Below are positions 1-7,338 of a stretch of DNA of 10,545 bases, piece by piece. The stretch's first letter is position 1; every line of letters starts with the position of its first letter. This DNA comes from an uncultured Lachnospiraceae bacterium. GTDB taxonomy: Bacteria > Bacillota > Clostridia > Lachnospirales > Lachnospiraceae. A program made the position numbers and the translations under genes. The stretch lies in the NCBI GenBank assembly GCA_946631935.1, contig CAMPAP010000144.1, forward strand, positions 1 to 10,545. The letters are read 5' to 3'. The notes under the pieces were generated by a model. It made no database searches and had not been told where the DNA came from. It saw nothing but the letters and a program-made list of their open reading frames with translations.

Positions 1-710
1 AAGTCTTGATAGTTACGGCCTATACGGCAGCCTTTATCGACTTTATACTCCTTTTTCTGTTTGCGTGGACGAAGTCTTGCTTTTCGGGGCAGATCCCCAT
101 TCGTTACATCAAACAGATTTGCATCAAGGTAGTTGTACAGTGTTTTCTCGCTGCACATGATCTCATCCTGATGTGTGATGTAGATCTGATGAAGCGACTG
201 TCCCCGCCTCACGAGAGGGCTTATAAGAGCATTTAAGCGACTTATTTCATCCTCGGATGTGCAGAGTCCCGACCGTGACTGTGAAATGACATCATGAGCT
301 TTATATTGCGCGTGCTCGGCATCATATATGTTTTTCATAAGGGTACACTTACTGATCTGGCTGCATCCGTTACACACATACGGCACTTTGAACCTGCTTG
401 AACAGATTTCTTCAAGGAAATCAGGACAATGCTTTGAGCAATCCGGACAAAGCTTGCAATACTGTACAGACTGGCGATGGCAATCACCTCTGCTGCACAA
501 ATTTTTGGCTCTGCAACTCTTACGATGCTTACAAGGATTATAAGGATACCCCGGGCGACCTGTGGCAACCTGCGACATATGCTTACGTACTTCACGTGAT
601 ATAGTCGACGGATCCTTTCCCAGGGTGCGAGCTATTTCCTTAAAAGTCAGTCCCTCTCCAAGAAATTTTTGGAGAGATATGCGTTCTGCATAAGTGAAAA
701 AATTAGACAT
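1..710 (-). CDS. IS30-family transposase, N-terminal 236 residues (partial, cut by window edge)
   Basis: This is a DDE transposase of the IS30 family, which cuts and joins the ends of its own element. The visible part starts at ATG (710-708) after a GGAGG about 9 bases upstream and stays open to the window edge. Residues 5-45 form the helix-turn-helix typical of IS30 proteins (LTFKEIARTLGKDPSTISRE), which binds the terminal repeats. Residues 60-122 carry twelve cysteines, including CKLCPDC and CNGC, a likely zinc-binding region seen in a subset of the family. Residues 150-200 contain a second helical segment (RRGQSLHQIYITH, SEKTLYNYL) that fits the second DNA-binding region. The catalytic DDE/rve core would follow and is not visible. 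The frame is unbroken where it can be read, so the gene may be intact. The family call is by motif recognition. Confidence 0.88.
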   Translation of the reverse strand, partial: MSNFFTYAERISLQKFLGEGLTFKEIARTLGKDPSTISREVRKHMSQVATGRPGYPYNPCKHRKSCRAKNLCSRGDCHRQSVQYCKLCPDCSKHCPDFLEEICSSRFKVPYVCNGCSQISKCTLMKNIYDAEHAQYKAHDVISQSRSGLCTSEDEISRLNALISPLVRRGQSLHQIYITHQDEIMCSEKTLYNYLDANLFDVTNGDLPRKARLRPRKQKKEYKVDKGCRIGRNYQD

Positions 711-757
711 AAAAGCATCCTCCATTTCTGCTCGCCGACACAGAAACAAAGGATATC

Positions 758-793
758 ATAAAAGAACCCGATCAACTAAATGATCAGGCTCTT
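758..793 (-). terminator. Terminator-like hairpin between IS end and transposase start
   Basis: On the minus strand, AAGAGCCTGATCA (793-781) pairs with TGATCGGGTTCTT (774-762) around a 6-base loop. This gives a 13-bp stem with two G-U pairs, and it runs into TTAT (761-758). The two odd positions are wobbles only in the minus-strand transcript (they are A-C mismatches in the plus transcript), so the structure is built for leftward RNA. It would block or attenuate transcription entering the element before the transposase start at 710. A smaller 6-bp hairpin with a T-run lies just upstream (816-800, minus). Confidence 0.5.
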
Positions 794-861
794 ATAAAAG
801 GAGAAGCAACCTCTCCAACCATATGCATCAACAATTACAATGGAAGATATGTAAAACGAAA

Positions 862-887
862 GGGTTGCATTTCAATTTACAATTTAC
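862..887. repeat. Candidate IS30 terminal inverted repeat (right end)
   Basis: The stretch contains TTGCATTTCAATTTAC followed by a second AATTTAC, giving two overlapping CAATTTAC copies. It is the last IS-like sequence before unrelated intergenic DNA. The matching opposite end lies outside the window, so this rests on resemblance to known IS30 ends and on position relative to the transposase. Confidence 0.45.
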
Positions 888-1042
888 GTTCACAATAAGT
901 AAATACCGCGTTAAGCCTTTTCTGACGAATTTGTTTCGCTTTTGCTACGTTTTGCAATATATAATCTTTGCCATAGGAGTAATAATGCCCTTATAGCTAA
1001 AAATGTAATCACAAAACTGATTTTGACCAAAGGAGAGAAAAC
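888..1042. other. Intergenic region between IS end and giant gene
   Basis: Together with 711-887 this makes a gene-free stretch of 332 bases. The left part is the IS leader and end. The right part holds the leader of the 1606-residue gene: possible promoter elements (935-997), then AAAGGAGAG (1029-1037) before the start at 1043. The long minus-strand reading frame beginning inside the next gene and ending here shows no coding signs. I see no tRNA, riboswitch or other structured RNA. Confidence 0.5.
935..997 (+). promoter_or_regulatory. Candidate promoter(s) for the 1606-aa gene
   Basis: A perfect -10 hexamer TATAAT sits at 960-965, but its best upstream partner (TTCGCT, 935-940) is poor and 19 bases away. 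A second option is TTGCCA (968-973), 18 bases, TATAGC (992-997). Neither is a full consensus pair, so the true start of transcription is unclear. Confidence 0.3.
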
Positions 1043-4000
1043 ATGGGAAATCTTGCTGATATCTACAAGAAGAAAGTAATGGAAGGCGTTGAAGTAAATA
1101 AAATAGTTCAGCCGGACCGCGTGGCCGATCCCCAGGGCTATTTTGAATATAACAAGCAAAAGAGATATGCGGCCAGATCCGTCAAACTGGCCCGTGAATA
1201 TCTGGGAGCTTTGAGGCTTCCTTTGAACCAGCTCATGGACGCCTATGGAACCGTGATGGGATCTAATGAAGCTGAACGTGTACTTAATAACACAAAGACT
1301 TCGCTCACCTACAGGACCAGGATGCTTCTTTTCCTTGAAAGGGAACATCCTGAGCTTTTGCAGGAACTGGGCAACAATGTAGAAAAGTTCAGGGATAAAT
1401 ATGTGTTTTTCGATGAAACCGTGGAGAGGTGGATTGAGGAGGGAAAGCTTACCCGTGCGGAAGCGGAAGTGCCTCTTGCGGCACAGGTCATACAATCCTT
1501 TTATAGCATTGATCCTGCTGAAGAGATGGCTATTATCACTGTTCTTGAGCAGACCATGGATCCACAGAAAGCACAGCCTCTTACAGAGCGGCTCGCCACA
1601 ATAAAGAGCATAGATGAGTATTCCCCTAATGAGATGACTGAAGGAACTCATGATGCAAGGATAGATGAACTGAGCGCTAACATTCCTCAGAATATCGCTG
1701 ACGATCCTGCAAAGAGTGAAAAGTACCAGAGGGCACTTGCATATGCCAAGGAACATCTTAATGTGATGAAGCCCGAGATAAGGGATGAATACTGGTCGCG
1801 TGAGAAGACATGCCAGAGTATAGAGGCCGGCAGATCCAATGTGATAAACGGCATGATCCCCGATTATGAAAACGGCAAGTACCATAATATCTATGACGAA
1901 AATGAGTCAAAAAACGGGATAATCGTAGTTGATCATGAGCGCGAGAATGATCTTGACGCACTTCTTAATACTCCTGTTGAATACAGCGAAGAGACCAAAG
2001 AGGGCCTGAGGCTGATCTATGCAAAAATGGAGGAAATGAAACTCCATGAGTATCCTTATAATCCCCAGGGAGAGGATGGAGCAAAGATTTATTCCTTTAA
2101 CAAGCTCCTTGACCAGAAGAATGCTCTCATAGCTGCTGTCGAAGCCGGAAATCCGGACGACATCATAAAAGCATCTGAAGATTACGAGAAGACTGTAAAT
2201 GATATGAAGGAGCTCTACGCTCTTGCAAAAAAATATCTGAACGCAGATCCTCTTATGATCCCCGGAAATATGGACAGTATACGTAATAACGAACTTCCTT
2301 TTGAGTTCACCGGAGACATCAAGACTACTGCCATGATCAACGGAGCATTTATAACATTTACCAGGATCAAGCAGAGCGGAGTAAAAGTTGACGATTATAT
2401 TAACGATCCCACGGGAACCATAGTCAGGGCAAACCTTGAAAATCTTAAGAATGTAAGCTTTACCGAACAGACTAAGAACCTTGAGCTTGAAGAGCTGATC
2501 TCTGTAATGACCAGCTCCGGAAAGCATGCAAACGGTTTTAACCGTGTGGATAACGCAGTGCCCCTTATGGGATTTGGAAGGCAGATCGCTTTGCCGACAA
2601 TGCTTGAGAAAGATGCAGAGCTTTTCCAAAAGAACGCCATCGGATCTGAAGCAATGTTCTCAAATCTTCAGCTTGCCGTTGTATCCGAAAGGTCAAAGTA
2701 CAAATTCCTGCAGGGAGACCCTTCAAGTGCTTCGGAAGAGGACAGATGGCTCAGATCTCAGACACTCCAGAAACTTATCGTTGCAAGCGATGCGGAGAGA
2801 AACCCCGCTGCAATACTTGGAAATCTTCCCCAGACGGATTATCTCGGAAGAAAAGTCGGAGAGACATTTGATCTTGAAGAGGCATTAAACAGAAATCCCA
2901 TTGATTATGCAGGAATGATCGACAGGGCTGAGAGAATGATGAGGATGGCTCTTTATGCTCCTGTCGGTGTGGATAAGAGTCTGTATCCCGATGAGGTCCT
3001 TGAGTCCATCCAGAAAGTATATATTGAAGTCCTGGTACGTCATCCCCAGGATCAGCAGACTCCCGGTTTTGAAAGAATGAAGAACGAGCTTAAGCTTCTT
3101 CCCGAGAGATTATCAGAATCCGCATCCGCAGAGCTTAATGAAAAGGTCGCTTCATTAAACGAGAGTTATTTTGCAAACAATGCACCCGAACTTGAGAAAA
3201 ATCCGGGATGGGAGAATGCTGCATATGCTTCCGGGTTTATGATCGATAATTTCTTTACTTCATTTGCCGGTGCGCTGAATGATACACCTTTTTACAATAG
3301 TATTCAGGACAGGGTCTTTGAACTTGACGAGTTGATAAATGAATACGGACAGAACGAAGATAATCCTAAGATCATTGAAAATCCAAGATATGACAGACAG
3401 GAAGGTTATGTTAATTCTCCCCATCTTAATTCAGAGAATCCTGATATAAAGTTCAGCAGGCCCATAAAGGGAAGAGAAGCTGAAAATATTTATAAGACTG
3501 CCAAGAGGGAGTTGTTAGACAGGATAAAGAGGGAAATCTCAAACGCAAAGGAGGAAAAAGCCAAAAGGCGTTGGGAGGATATGGCCTATATCCTTACTGA
3601 GGATGAGATAAAACTGGCAACGTTTTATTCAACATCTCCTTATGGATCACGAATGGAAGCCATGAAGATGGATCTGCTGTATCTGAAAGGAAATGGCTTT
3701 GATGCAGGAGATGTAAAAAAAGAGCTCGGGTCTTTTTATGATGATCAGCTCGATCTGATGCATTTTGCAACAGAAGAGCTAAGAGCTGGTATTGAGCGCC
3801 AGAAGAAGGAAGAGGAACTTAAGAGAAACGGAAAAAGCTGGTCAAAAGCTGACGAAGAAGAATATGCGGATAAGATAAGAGCGGCACACACCGGATATAT
3901 TACTGCCTACGAAAAATTAAGACAGGTAACGGATCCGACGCTTTTGAAAACTGACAAGCAGCAGCCGAACGGATTTGAATCCATCATGGATCGTGTGAAC

Positions 4001-5863
4001 CAAAGAGGTGTAACCTCCGCCTACGGCTGGGTAAAGGGCGAACTGAAAGCTCTTGAGAACGGCTGGAGCACAAAGGATATGGCAGTTCTCGGTGCTTTTG
4101 GCGGAGTAGAGGCTGTCATAGAAAGCATCAGGGAGTTTGGAGATGATGCCCGTAAGCAGGGTATTGAGGATTATGCAAGAGATTTCAAAGCTCTTAAGGA
4201 TAAGTACTGGAATAAGCATATAGAAAGCAATGCCGATAAAAAAGAGATCTGCGACGGATTGCTGGCTCTTGCGGAAAAGTACAGCGACAAGCCTTTTAAT
4301 GCAGTTTTGAATTCGTCATACAAGTCCCTTCTCAGGATCGGTAATGACATAAACAAAGAAGCTGCAAAAACAGAGCTTGCTGACAATGAAATGAGACATA
4401 AGAAGGACAAAGAGCCCGTCGAATATCTTAAGGATCTTGAAGCTGCCGGGGATATGAAGAAGTTTGTGGCTGCCCTTGTCGAGATAAGCGACCTGAGGGA
4501 AGGAAACATACTTTCAGAGGAAAATGCACATAAATTTGATGAATACTATAACAATCATCTTCTTGGACTTACGGAAGACAATCAGCCTGTTGTCGGCTGG
4601 GACTTTTTGGAAAGATACCATAAAGCTGCCATGGATTATCTCAATGAGCAGAGCATTGAATATGTCAGACAGTCTGAGATCGTAGCACGTGACATACGGG
4701 ATGGCAGACATGAGTACTCTGAAGCCCTTGGCGATCTCGGAAAAGATTACAAGGCATCGGAAGAGATAGCAACGACTCTTGTCAGTAATCATCGTGTTGG
4801 GGAAGTGCTTGCTTCCGTCAGACAGATTGTCACCAGAGTTGAAATGGAATTTGAAGGCAAGCGTAAAGACGGAAAACCCTGGGATCCGGAAGCTCACAGA
4901 AACTGGTGCAGAAATGAATATGCAAAGAAGGCGACAGACGGACTTACCGAAAAAGAAAGAAACAGGATGATCGCCAAAGCTGTCGGAGGAGTTGTACCTA
5001 CAAAGAGTAAGTACGGAGTTAAGATTGAGAATAATGTTCTCACTATCCATGACAAGGCACTTTTGGAATCCAAGGCTCAGCAGAATTCCCGGAAAGCCGT
5101 TAACAGCTCCATTACCTACATGACTGCTGTCATGAATGATGTGGGACTTTGCTCTGAGAAATTTGAGAGGCTAAAAGAACTTAAGGCATATAAGAATGAC
5201 AATTCAAAAGAGTTCATGGCAATGTACGATGCTCTTGAAGAAGTGACCAGGATTAATGAGCACAATACACCGGATCAGGTAGAGGCACTGTTCGAAAAGC
5301 TTGAGACCGCATCCAAGGCATATTTCACCGCAAAGCGTGTGGATTCAAAATTTGCCGGAAGACATGGAAACGGTCTTGAACGCGCGGAATTTGCAAATGA
5401 ACTTGGCGATTTTGCAGCATCCTGCAAGAACTCATATGTTGAAAAACATACGGATCAGATCATCGGAACAAAGGGAATGGCTGCCCAGATAGCATATAAC
5501 ACAAATGTTGCAACAGTAGTTGCGGCTAAGCAGCAGGCGCCGGCAAACAACGTTCCGAACAACGCTCCCGTTAATGAGAACGCAAATGTCAATGTACAGA
5601 ATAATGTTCAGAATAATGGTCCTGTCAACGAGAACGCAAATGTCAATGTACAGAATAATGCTCAGAACAATGTTCCTGTTAATGAGAACGCTGGTGCAAA
5701 TGACAATCACAGAAAGATGGATGTGAAGGAAGTCCGTAAGATGCTGAAAGAGGGCAAGGCCGCCCCCCAGGGCAGAAAATCCGTGGGATCACCTTCCGCA
5801 AAGGCAGGACAGGCAAATGCAAAAGATCATGATGTAAATCCCCAGAGAAAGAGCAAGGCATAA
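1043..5863 (+). CDS. Giant (1606 aa) soluble protein of unknown function with Asn-rich repeat tail
   Basis: I do not recognise this protein. The start is ATG 1043, with AGGAG at 1031-1035 upstream; the frame is open to TAA at 5861-5863. There is no signal peptide, membrane segment or cell-wall anchor. Most of its length reads as charged amphipathic helix, rich in Lys, Glu, Asp and Asn, with only about five cysteines. No catalytic signature (Walker A, HExxH, DDE, PD-(D/E)xK, GGDEF) stands out. Two short basic stretches share a G-K-x-W motif (W933 and W1280) that may mark a weak internal duplication. From about residue 1500 it becomes low-complexity, with an 18-residue Asn-rich repeat at about 1509-1550, and ends in a basic Lys/Arg tail. 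It stands alone: an IS30 element lies upstream and rpsF has its own promoter downstream. I saw no obvious terminator between 5864 and 5930. Base and codon use look like the neighbours, so it is probably native to related genomes. Family and role are unknown. Confidence 0.88.
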   Translation: MGNLADIYKKKVMEGVEVNKIVQPDRVADPQGYFEYNKQKRYAARSVKLAREYLGALRLPLNQLMDAYGTVMGSNEAERVLNNTKTSLTYRTRMLLFLEREHPELLQELGNNVEKFRDKYVFFDETVERWIEEGKLTRAEAEVPLAAQVIQSFYSIDPAEEMAIITVLEQTMDPQKAQPLTERLATIKSIDEYSPNEMTEGTHDARIDELSANIPQNIADDPAKSEKYQRALAYAKEHLNVMKPEIRDEYWSREKTCQSIEAGRSNVINGMIPDYENGKYHNIYDENESKNGIIVVDHERENDLDALLNTPVEYSEETKEGLRLIYAKMEEMKLHEYPYNPQGEDGAKIYSFNKLLDQKNALIAAVEAGNPDDIIKASEDYEKTVNDMKELYALAKKYLNADPLMIPGNMDSIRNNELPFEFTGDIKTTAMINGAFITFTRIKQSGVKVDDYINDPTGTIVRANLENLKNVSFTEQTKNLELEELISVMTSSGKHANGFNRVDNAVPLMGFGRQIALPTMLEKDAELFQKNAIGSEAMFSNLQLAVVSERSKYKFLQGDPSSASEEDRWLRSQTLQKLIVASDAERNPAAILGNLPQTDYLGRKVGETFDLEEALNRNPIDYAGMIDRAERMMRMALYAPVGVDKSLYPDEVLESIQKVYIEVLVRHPQDQQTPGFERMKNELKLLPERLSESASAELNEKVASLNESYFANNAPELEKNPGWENAAYASGFMIDNFFTSFAGALNDTPFYNSIQDRVFELDELINEYGQNEDNPKIIENPRYDRQEGYVNSPHLNSENPDIKFSRPIKGREAENIYKTAKRELLDRIKREISNAKEEKAKRRWEDMAYILTEDEIKLATFYSTSPYGSRMEAMKMDLLYLKGNGFDAGDVKKELGSFYDDQLDLMHFATEELRAGIERQKKEEELKRNGKSWSKADEEEYADKIRAAHTGYITAYEKLRQVTDPTLLKTDKQQPNGFESIMDRVNQRGVTSAYGWVKGELKALENGWSTKDMAVLGAFGGVEAVIESIREFGDDARKQGIEDYARDFKALKDKYWNKHIESNADKKEICDGLLALAEKYSDKPFNAVLNSSYKSLLRIGNDINKEAAKTELADNEMRHKKDKEPVEYLKDLEAAGDMKKFVAALVEISDLREGNILSEENAHKFDEYYNNHLLGLTEDNQPVVGWDFLERYHKAAMDYLNEQSIEYVRQSEIVARDIRDGRHEYSEALGDLGKDYKASEEIATTLVSNHRVGEVLASVRQIVTRVEMEFEGKRKDGKPWDPEAHRNWCRNEYAKKATDGLTEKERNRMIAKAVGGVVPTKSKYGVKIENNVLTIHDKALLESKAQQNSRKAVNSSITYMTAVMNDVGLCSEKFERLKELKAYKNDNSKEFMAMYDALEEVTRINEHNTPDQVEALFEKLETASKAYFTAKRVDSKFAGRHGNGLERAEFANELGDFAASCKNSYVEKHTDQIIGTKGMAAQIAYNTNVATVVAAKQQAPANNVPNNAPVNENANVNVQNNVQNNGPVNENANVNVQNNAQNNVPVNENAGANDNHRKMDVKEVRKMLKEGKAAPQGRKSVGSPSAKAGQANAKDHDVNPQRKSKA
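5567..5701 (+). repeat. 54-bp in-frame tandem repeat coding Asn-rich linker
   Basis: Two full 54-bp units (5567-5620 and 5621-5674) and a half unit (5675-5701) encode PVNENANVNVQNN plus a five-residue variable end (VQNNG, then AQNNV), then PVNENAGAN. The copies differ at several third positions and a few residues. They lie at residues 1509-1553 of the giant protein, between its helical body and its basic tail, and read as a flexible linker. Confidence 0.9.
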
Positions 5864-5930
5864 ACGGCGCAAATAACAGTTTGGTAATAAGGCTAAGAGG
5901 GAAGATTCGAGCTTTGTCGGAAGACTAAGT

Positions 5931-5978
5931 AGAAAAGTAAAAATATTTATTGAGCAGAAAAGTGAAAATATTGCTTGA
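5931..5978 (+). repeat. Imperfect 23-bp direct repeat upstream of rpsF promoter
   Basis: Copy one (5931-5953) and copy two (5956-5978) both read AGAAAAGTRAAAATATT followed by a variable part ending TTGA, set 25 bases apart. The second copy runs into the -35 element of the rpsF promoter. The AT-rich repeats could be a protein site or an UP-like element, or simply a small duplication. Confidence 0.6.
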
Positions 5979-6003
5979 TTTAGGATTTTCATCATGTTAT
6001 ATT
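5975..6003 (+). promoter_or_regulatory. Promoter of the rpsF-ssb-rpsR operon
   Basis: TTGATT (5975-5980) and TATATT (5998-6003) are separated by 17 bases, and TG at 5995-5996 makes an extended -10. Transcription should start near 6010, giving a leader of about 65 bases. This is a strong housekeeping-type promoter, as expected for a ribosomal operon, and it separates the operon from the giant gene upstream. Confidence 0.75.
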
Positions 6004-6027
6004 GAAAGTCCGTGATATATTTTCCTT

Positions 6028-6049
6028 GCTCGCTTTTTAGGAAGTGGGC
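6028..6049 (+). promoter_or_regulatory. Hairpin in rpsF leader, possible S6:S18 autoregulatory site
   Basis: GCTCGCTT (6028-6035) pairs with AAGTGGGC (6042-6049): 8 bp with two G-U pairs and a six-base loop. It ends 11 bases before the AGGAGGT of rpsF. In many bacteria the S6:S18 complex binds its own rpsF leader and represses the operon, through a motif with a conserved CCG. A CCG is present at 6010-6012, but I cannot confirm that the known fold forms here. Confidence 0.3.
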
Positions 6050-6074
6050 CAGAGACCAAAAGGAGGTAACAAGC

Positions 6075-6365
6075 ATGAACAAGTATGAATTGGCTGTCGT
6101 CATCAGCGCAGTTATTGAAGACGACGCACGTTCCGCAGTTCTTGAGAAGTGCAAGGCACTTGTTGAGAGATTCGGCGGAAAGATCGCGGATGTGGATGAG
6201 TGGGGCAAGAAAAAGCTCGCTTACGAGATCCAGAAGATGACCGAGGGATTCTACTACTTCATTCATTTTGAAGCTGAGAGCTCTGCGATTGCCGAGATTG
6301 AAAGCCGTATGAGGATCATGGACGGCGTCATCAGATACTTATGCGTTAGACAGGACGAAGCATAA
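6075..6365 (+). CDS. rpsF: 30S ribosomal protein S6
   Basis: S6 binds 16S rRNA in the platform of the small subunit as a pair with S18. The protein is 96 residues, the usual bacterial length. It shows the family's opening (MNKYELAVVIS), the signature WGKKKLAYEI near residues 43-52, the aromatic strand GFYYFIHFEA, and the closing MDGVIRYLCVRQDEA. I chose ATG 6075 because a perfect AGGAGGT (6061-6067) precedes it and homologues start there; an in-frame GTG at 6012 would add 21 residues with no matching family sequence. It is the first gene of a tight three-gene operon, with a stop 15 bases before ssb. The operon order S6-SSB-S18 is typical of Firmicutes. Confidence 0.97.
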   Translation: MNKYELAVVISAVIEDDARSAVLEKCKALVERFGGKIADVDEWGKKKLAYEIQKMTEGFYYFIHFEAESSAIAEIESRMRIMDGVIRYLCVRQDEA

Positions 6366-6380
6366 GAAGGAGACTTTAGT

Positions 6381-6806
6381 ATGAACAAAGTTATACTGAT
6401 GGGAAGACTTACAAGAGATCCTGAGGTTAGCAGTTCAACAACAGGAACTACAGTTGCAAGGTACTCTATCGCGGTAGACCGTAAGTTTAAAAGAGACGGC
6501 GATCCGGATGCAGATTTCTTTAATTGCACTTCATTCGGAAAGCAGGCTGAATTTGTGGAGAGATATCTTCACAAAGGAACTAAGGTTGTTGTGGTAGGAA
6601 GAGTTCAGAACGATAACTACACCAACAAAGAAGGCCAGAAGGTCTATGGTACCCGCATAATGGTAGATGAGATTGAATTTGCCGAGAGCAAGAATGCATC
6701 CGGTCAGGGTGGTTCTTATAATGCAGGATCATCTCAGGGTTCAAACGGAGGGGATGATTTTATCAATGTTCCCGAAGGACTTGTAGAGGAGCTTCCTTTT
6801 ACCTAA
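6381..6806 (+). CDS. ssb: Single-stranded DNA-binding protein
   Basis: SSB coats single-stranded DNA during replication, repair and recombination, and recruits partner proteins through its C-terminal tip. The 141-residue protein opens with the classic OB-fold sequence MNKVILMGRLTRDPEVSSS and continues with RYSIAVDRKFK, DFFNCTSFGKQAEFVERYLHKG and KVVVVGRVQ over residues 1-105. A Gly/Ser/Asn-rich linker (about 107-125) leads to an acidic end, VPEGLVEELPFT, which is the partner-binding tip with one extra Thr after the usual Pro-Phe. AAGGAGA lies 7 bases before the ATG. It sits between rpsF and rpsR with gaps of 15 and 16 bases, so it is co-transcribed with them. Length and domains are normal for the family. 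Confidence 0.97.
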   Translation: MNKVILMGRLTRDPEVSSSTTGTTVARYSIAVDRKFKRDGDPDADFFNCTSFGKQAEFVERYLHKGTKVVVVGRVQNDNYTNKEGQKVYGTRIMVDEIEFAESKNASGQGGSYNAGSSQGSNGGDDFINVPEGLVEELPFT

Positions 6807-6822
6807 AGTATAGGAGGAAATT

Positions 6823-7089
6823 ATGGCATATACCAAGACTGAAAAGCCGGACGGACCGGCAAGACGCAGAGGCGGAATGCATGCAAGACGCAGAAAGGTC
6901 TGCGTATTCTGCGGTAAGGATAATGTTATCGATTACAAGGATGCTAATAAGCTTCGTAAGTATATCTCTGAGGGAGGAAAGATCCTTCCCCGCCGTATCA
7001 CCGGCAACTGTGCTAAGCACCAGAGAGAGCTTACCACTGCTATCAAGCGTGCTCGTCAGATGGCGATCCTTCCTTACACACAGGATTAA
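6823..7089 (+). CDS. rpsR: 30S ribosomal protein S18 (cysteine-containing, zinc-type)
   Basis: S18 pairs with S6 on the platform of the 30S subunit. The 88-residue protein has the family features: a basic N-terminus (ARRRGGMHARRRK), the block DYKDANKLRKYISEGGKILPRRITG, and the C-terminal AIKRARQMAILPY. C27, C30, C63 and H66 form a CxxC...CxxH set, so this is the zinc-binding (C+) form of S18; some bacteria carry a C- form without these residues. AGGAGG (6812-6817) lies 5 bases before the ATG. It is the last gene of the operon and is followed 21 bases later by a strong intrinsic terminator. Confidence 0.97.
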   Translation: MAYTKTEKPDGPARRRGGMHARRRKVCVFCGKDNVIDYKDANKLRKYISEGGKILPRRITGNCAKHQRELTTAIKRARQMAILPYTQD

Positions 7090-7107
7090 TTCAGGATTTT
7101 ATCAAAG

Positions 7108-7140
7108 CAAAACCCGGATCATTATGGTCCGGGTTTTTTT
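7108..7140 (+). terminator. Intrinsic terminator of the rpsF operon
   Basis: AACCCGGA (7111-7118) pairs with TCCGGGTT (7128-7135). Inner pairs extend the stem around a loop ATTAT, and flanking A's pair with the T-run. A tract of seven T's (7134-7140) follows. This cleanly ends the ribosomal operon before the chemoreceptor gene. Confidence 0.93.
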
Positions 7141-7279
7141 ATCAAAAACTAAAAAACTGAATCATTTCGAAATTGTGCATATATTGTATATTCAAGGGTA
7201 AAAATTGTCAGATAATACATTGATTTTTCGCCTGTCAGTATTTATTATGATATTTAATATTTTGTGATAAATGCACATG

Positions 7280-7309
7280 TTGAAAGGGCGTTTTGACACA
7301 AAATATATT
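7280..7309 (+). promoter_or_regulatory. Promoter of the chemoreceptor gene
   Basis: TTGAAA (7280-7285) and TATATT (7304-7309) are 18 bases apart, predicting a start near 7316 and a very short leader before the GGAGGGGG site (7324-7331). A perfect TTGACA (7293-7298) lies inside the spacer but has no good -10 partner. No flagellar (sigma-D) promoter was seen. The rest of 7141-7279 is AT-rich with no recognisable structure. Confidence 0.5.
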
Positions 7310-7338
7310 TATATTGTACAGACGGAGGGGGTTAAGAG

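Larger units (their letters stand above)
1..887 (-). mobile_element. IS30-family insertion sequence, 5' (promoter-side) end only
   Basis: The segment is the upstream end of an insertion sequence whose transposase reads leftward and runs off the window at base 1. The boundary at about 887 is inferred from an AT-rich candidate terminal repeat at 862-887; read inward it begins GTAAATTGTAAATTG and continues into AAATGCAACC, a style of end seen in Firmicutes IS30 elements. The other end and any target duplication are outside the window, so completeness cannot be judged. The outer limit is uncertain by several bases. Confidence 0.65.

Noticed and set aside
6..604. Plus-strand short frames over the left end of the window
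   Set aside because: They are shadows of the minus-strand transposase, whose helix-turn-helix and cysteine motifs are clear.
911..1885. Long minus-strand frame (324 codons) opposite the start of the giant gene
   Set aside because: It is antisense to a well-supported gene, has no convincing ribosome binding site and no recognisable family sequence; it follows from codon bias of the plus-strand gene. The same applies to the minus frames at 1907-2629 and 4514-5050.
5864..5930. Terminator for the giant gene
   Set aside because: Only short imperfect palindromes such as AAG-ATTCGAG-CTT are present with no T-run; not enough to call a terminator.
7141..7338. Riboswitch (for example cyclic-di-GMP type) before the chemoreceptor gene
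   Set aside because: The predicted promoter lies only about 30 bases before the start codon, leaving no room for an aptamer, and I found no matching conserved motif in the AT-rich stretch.
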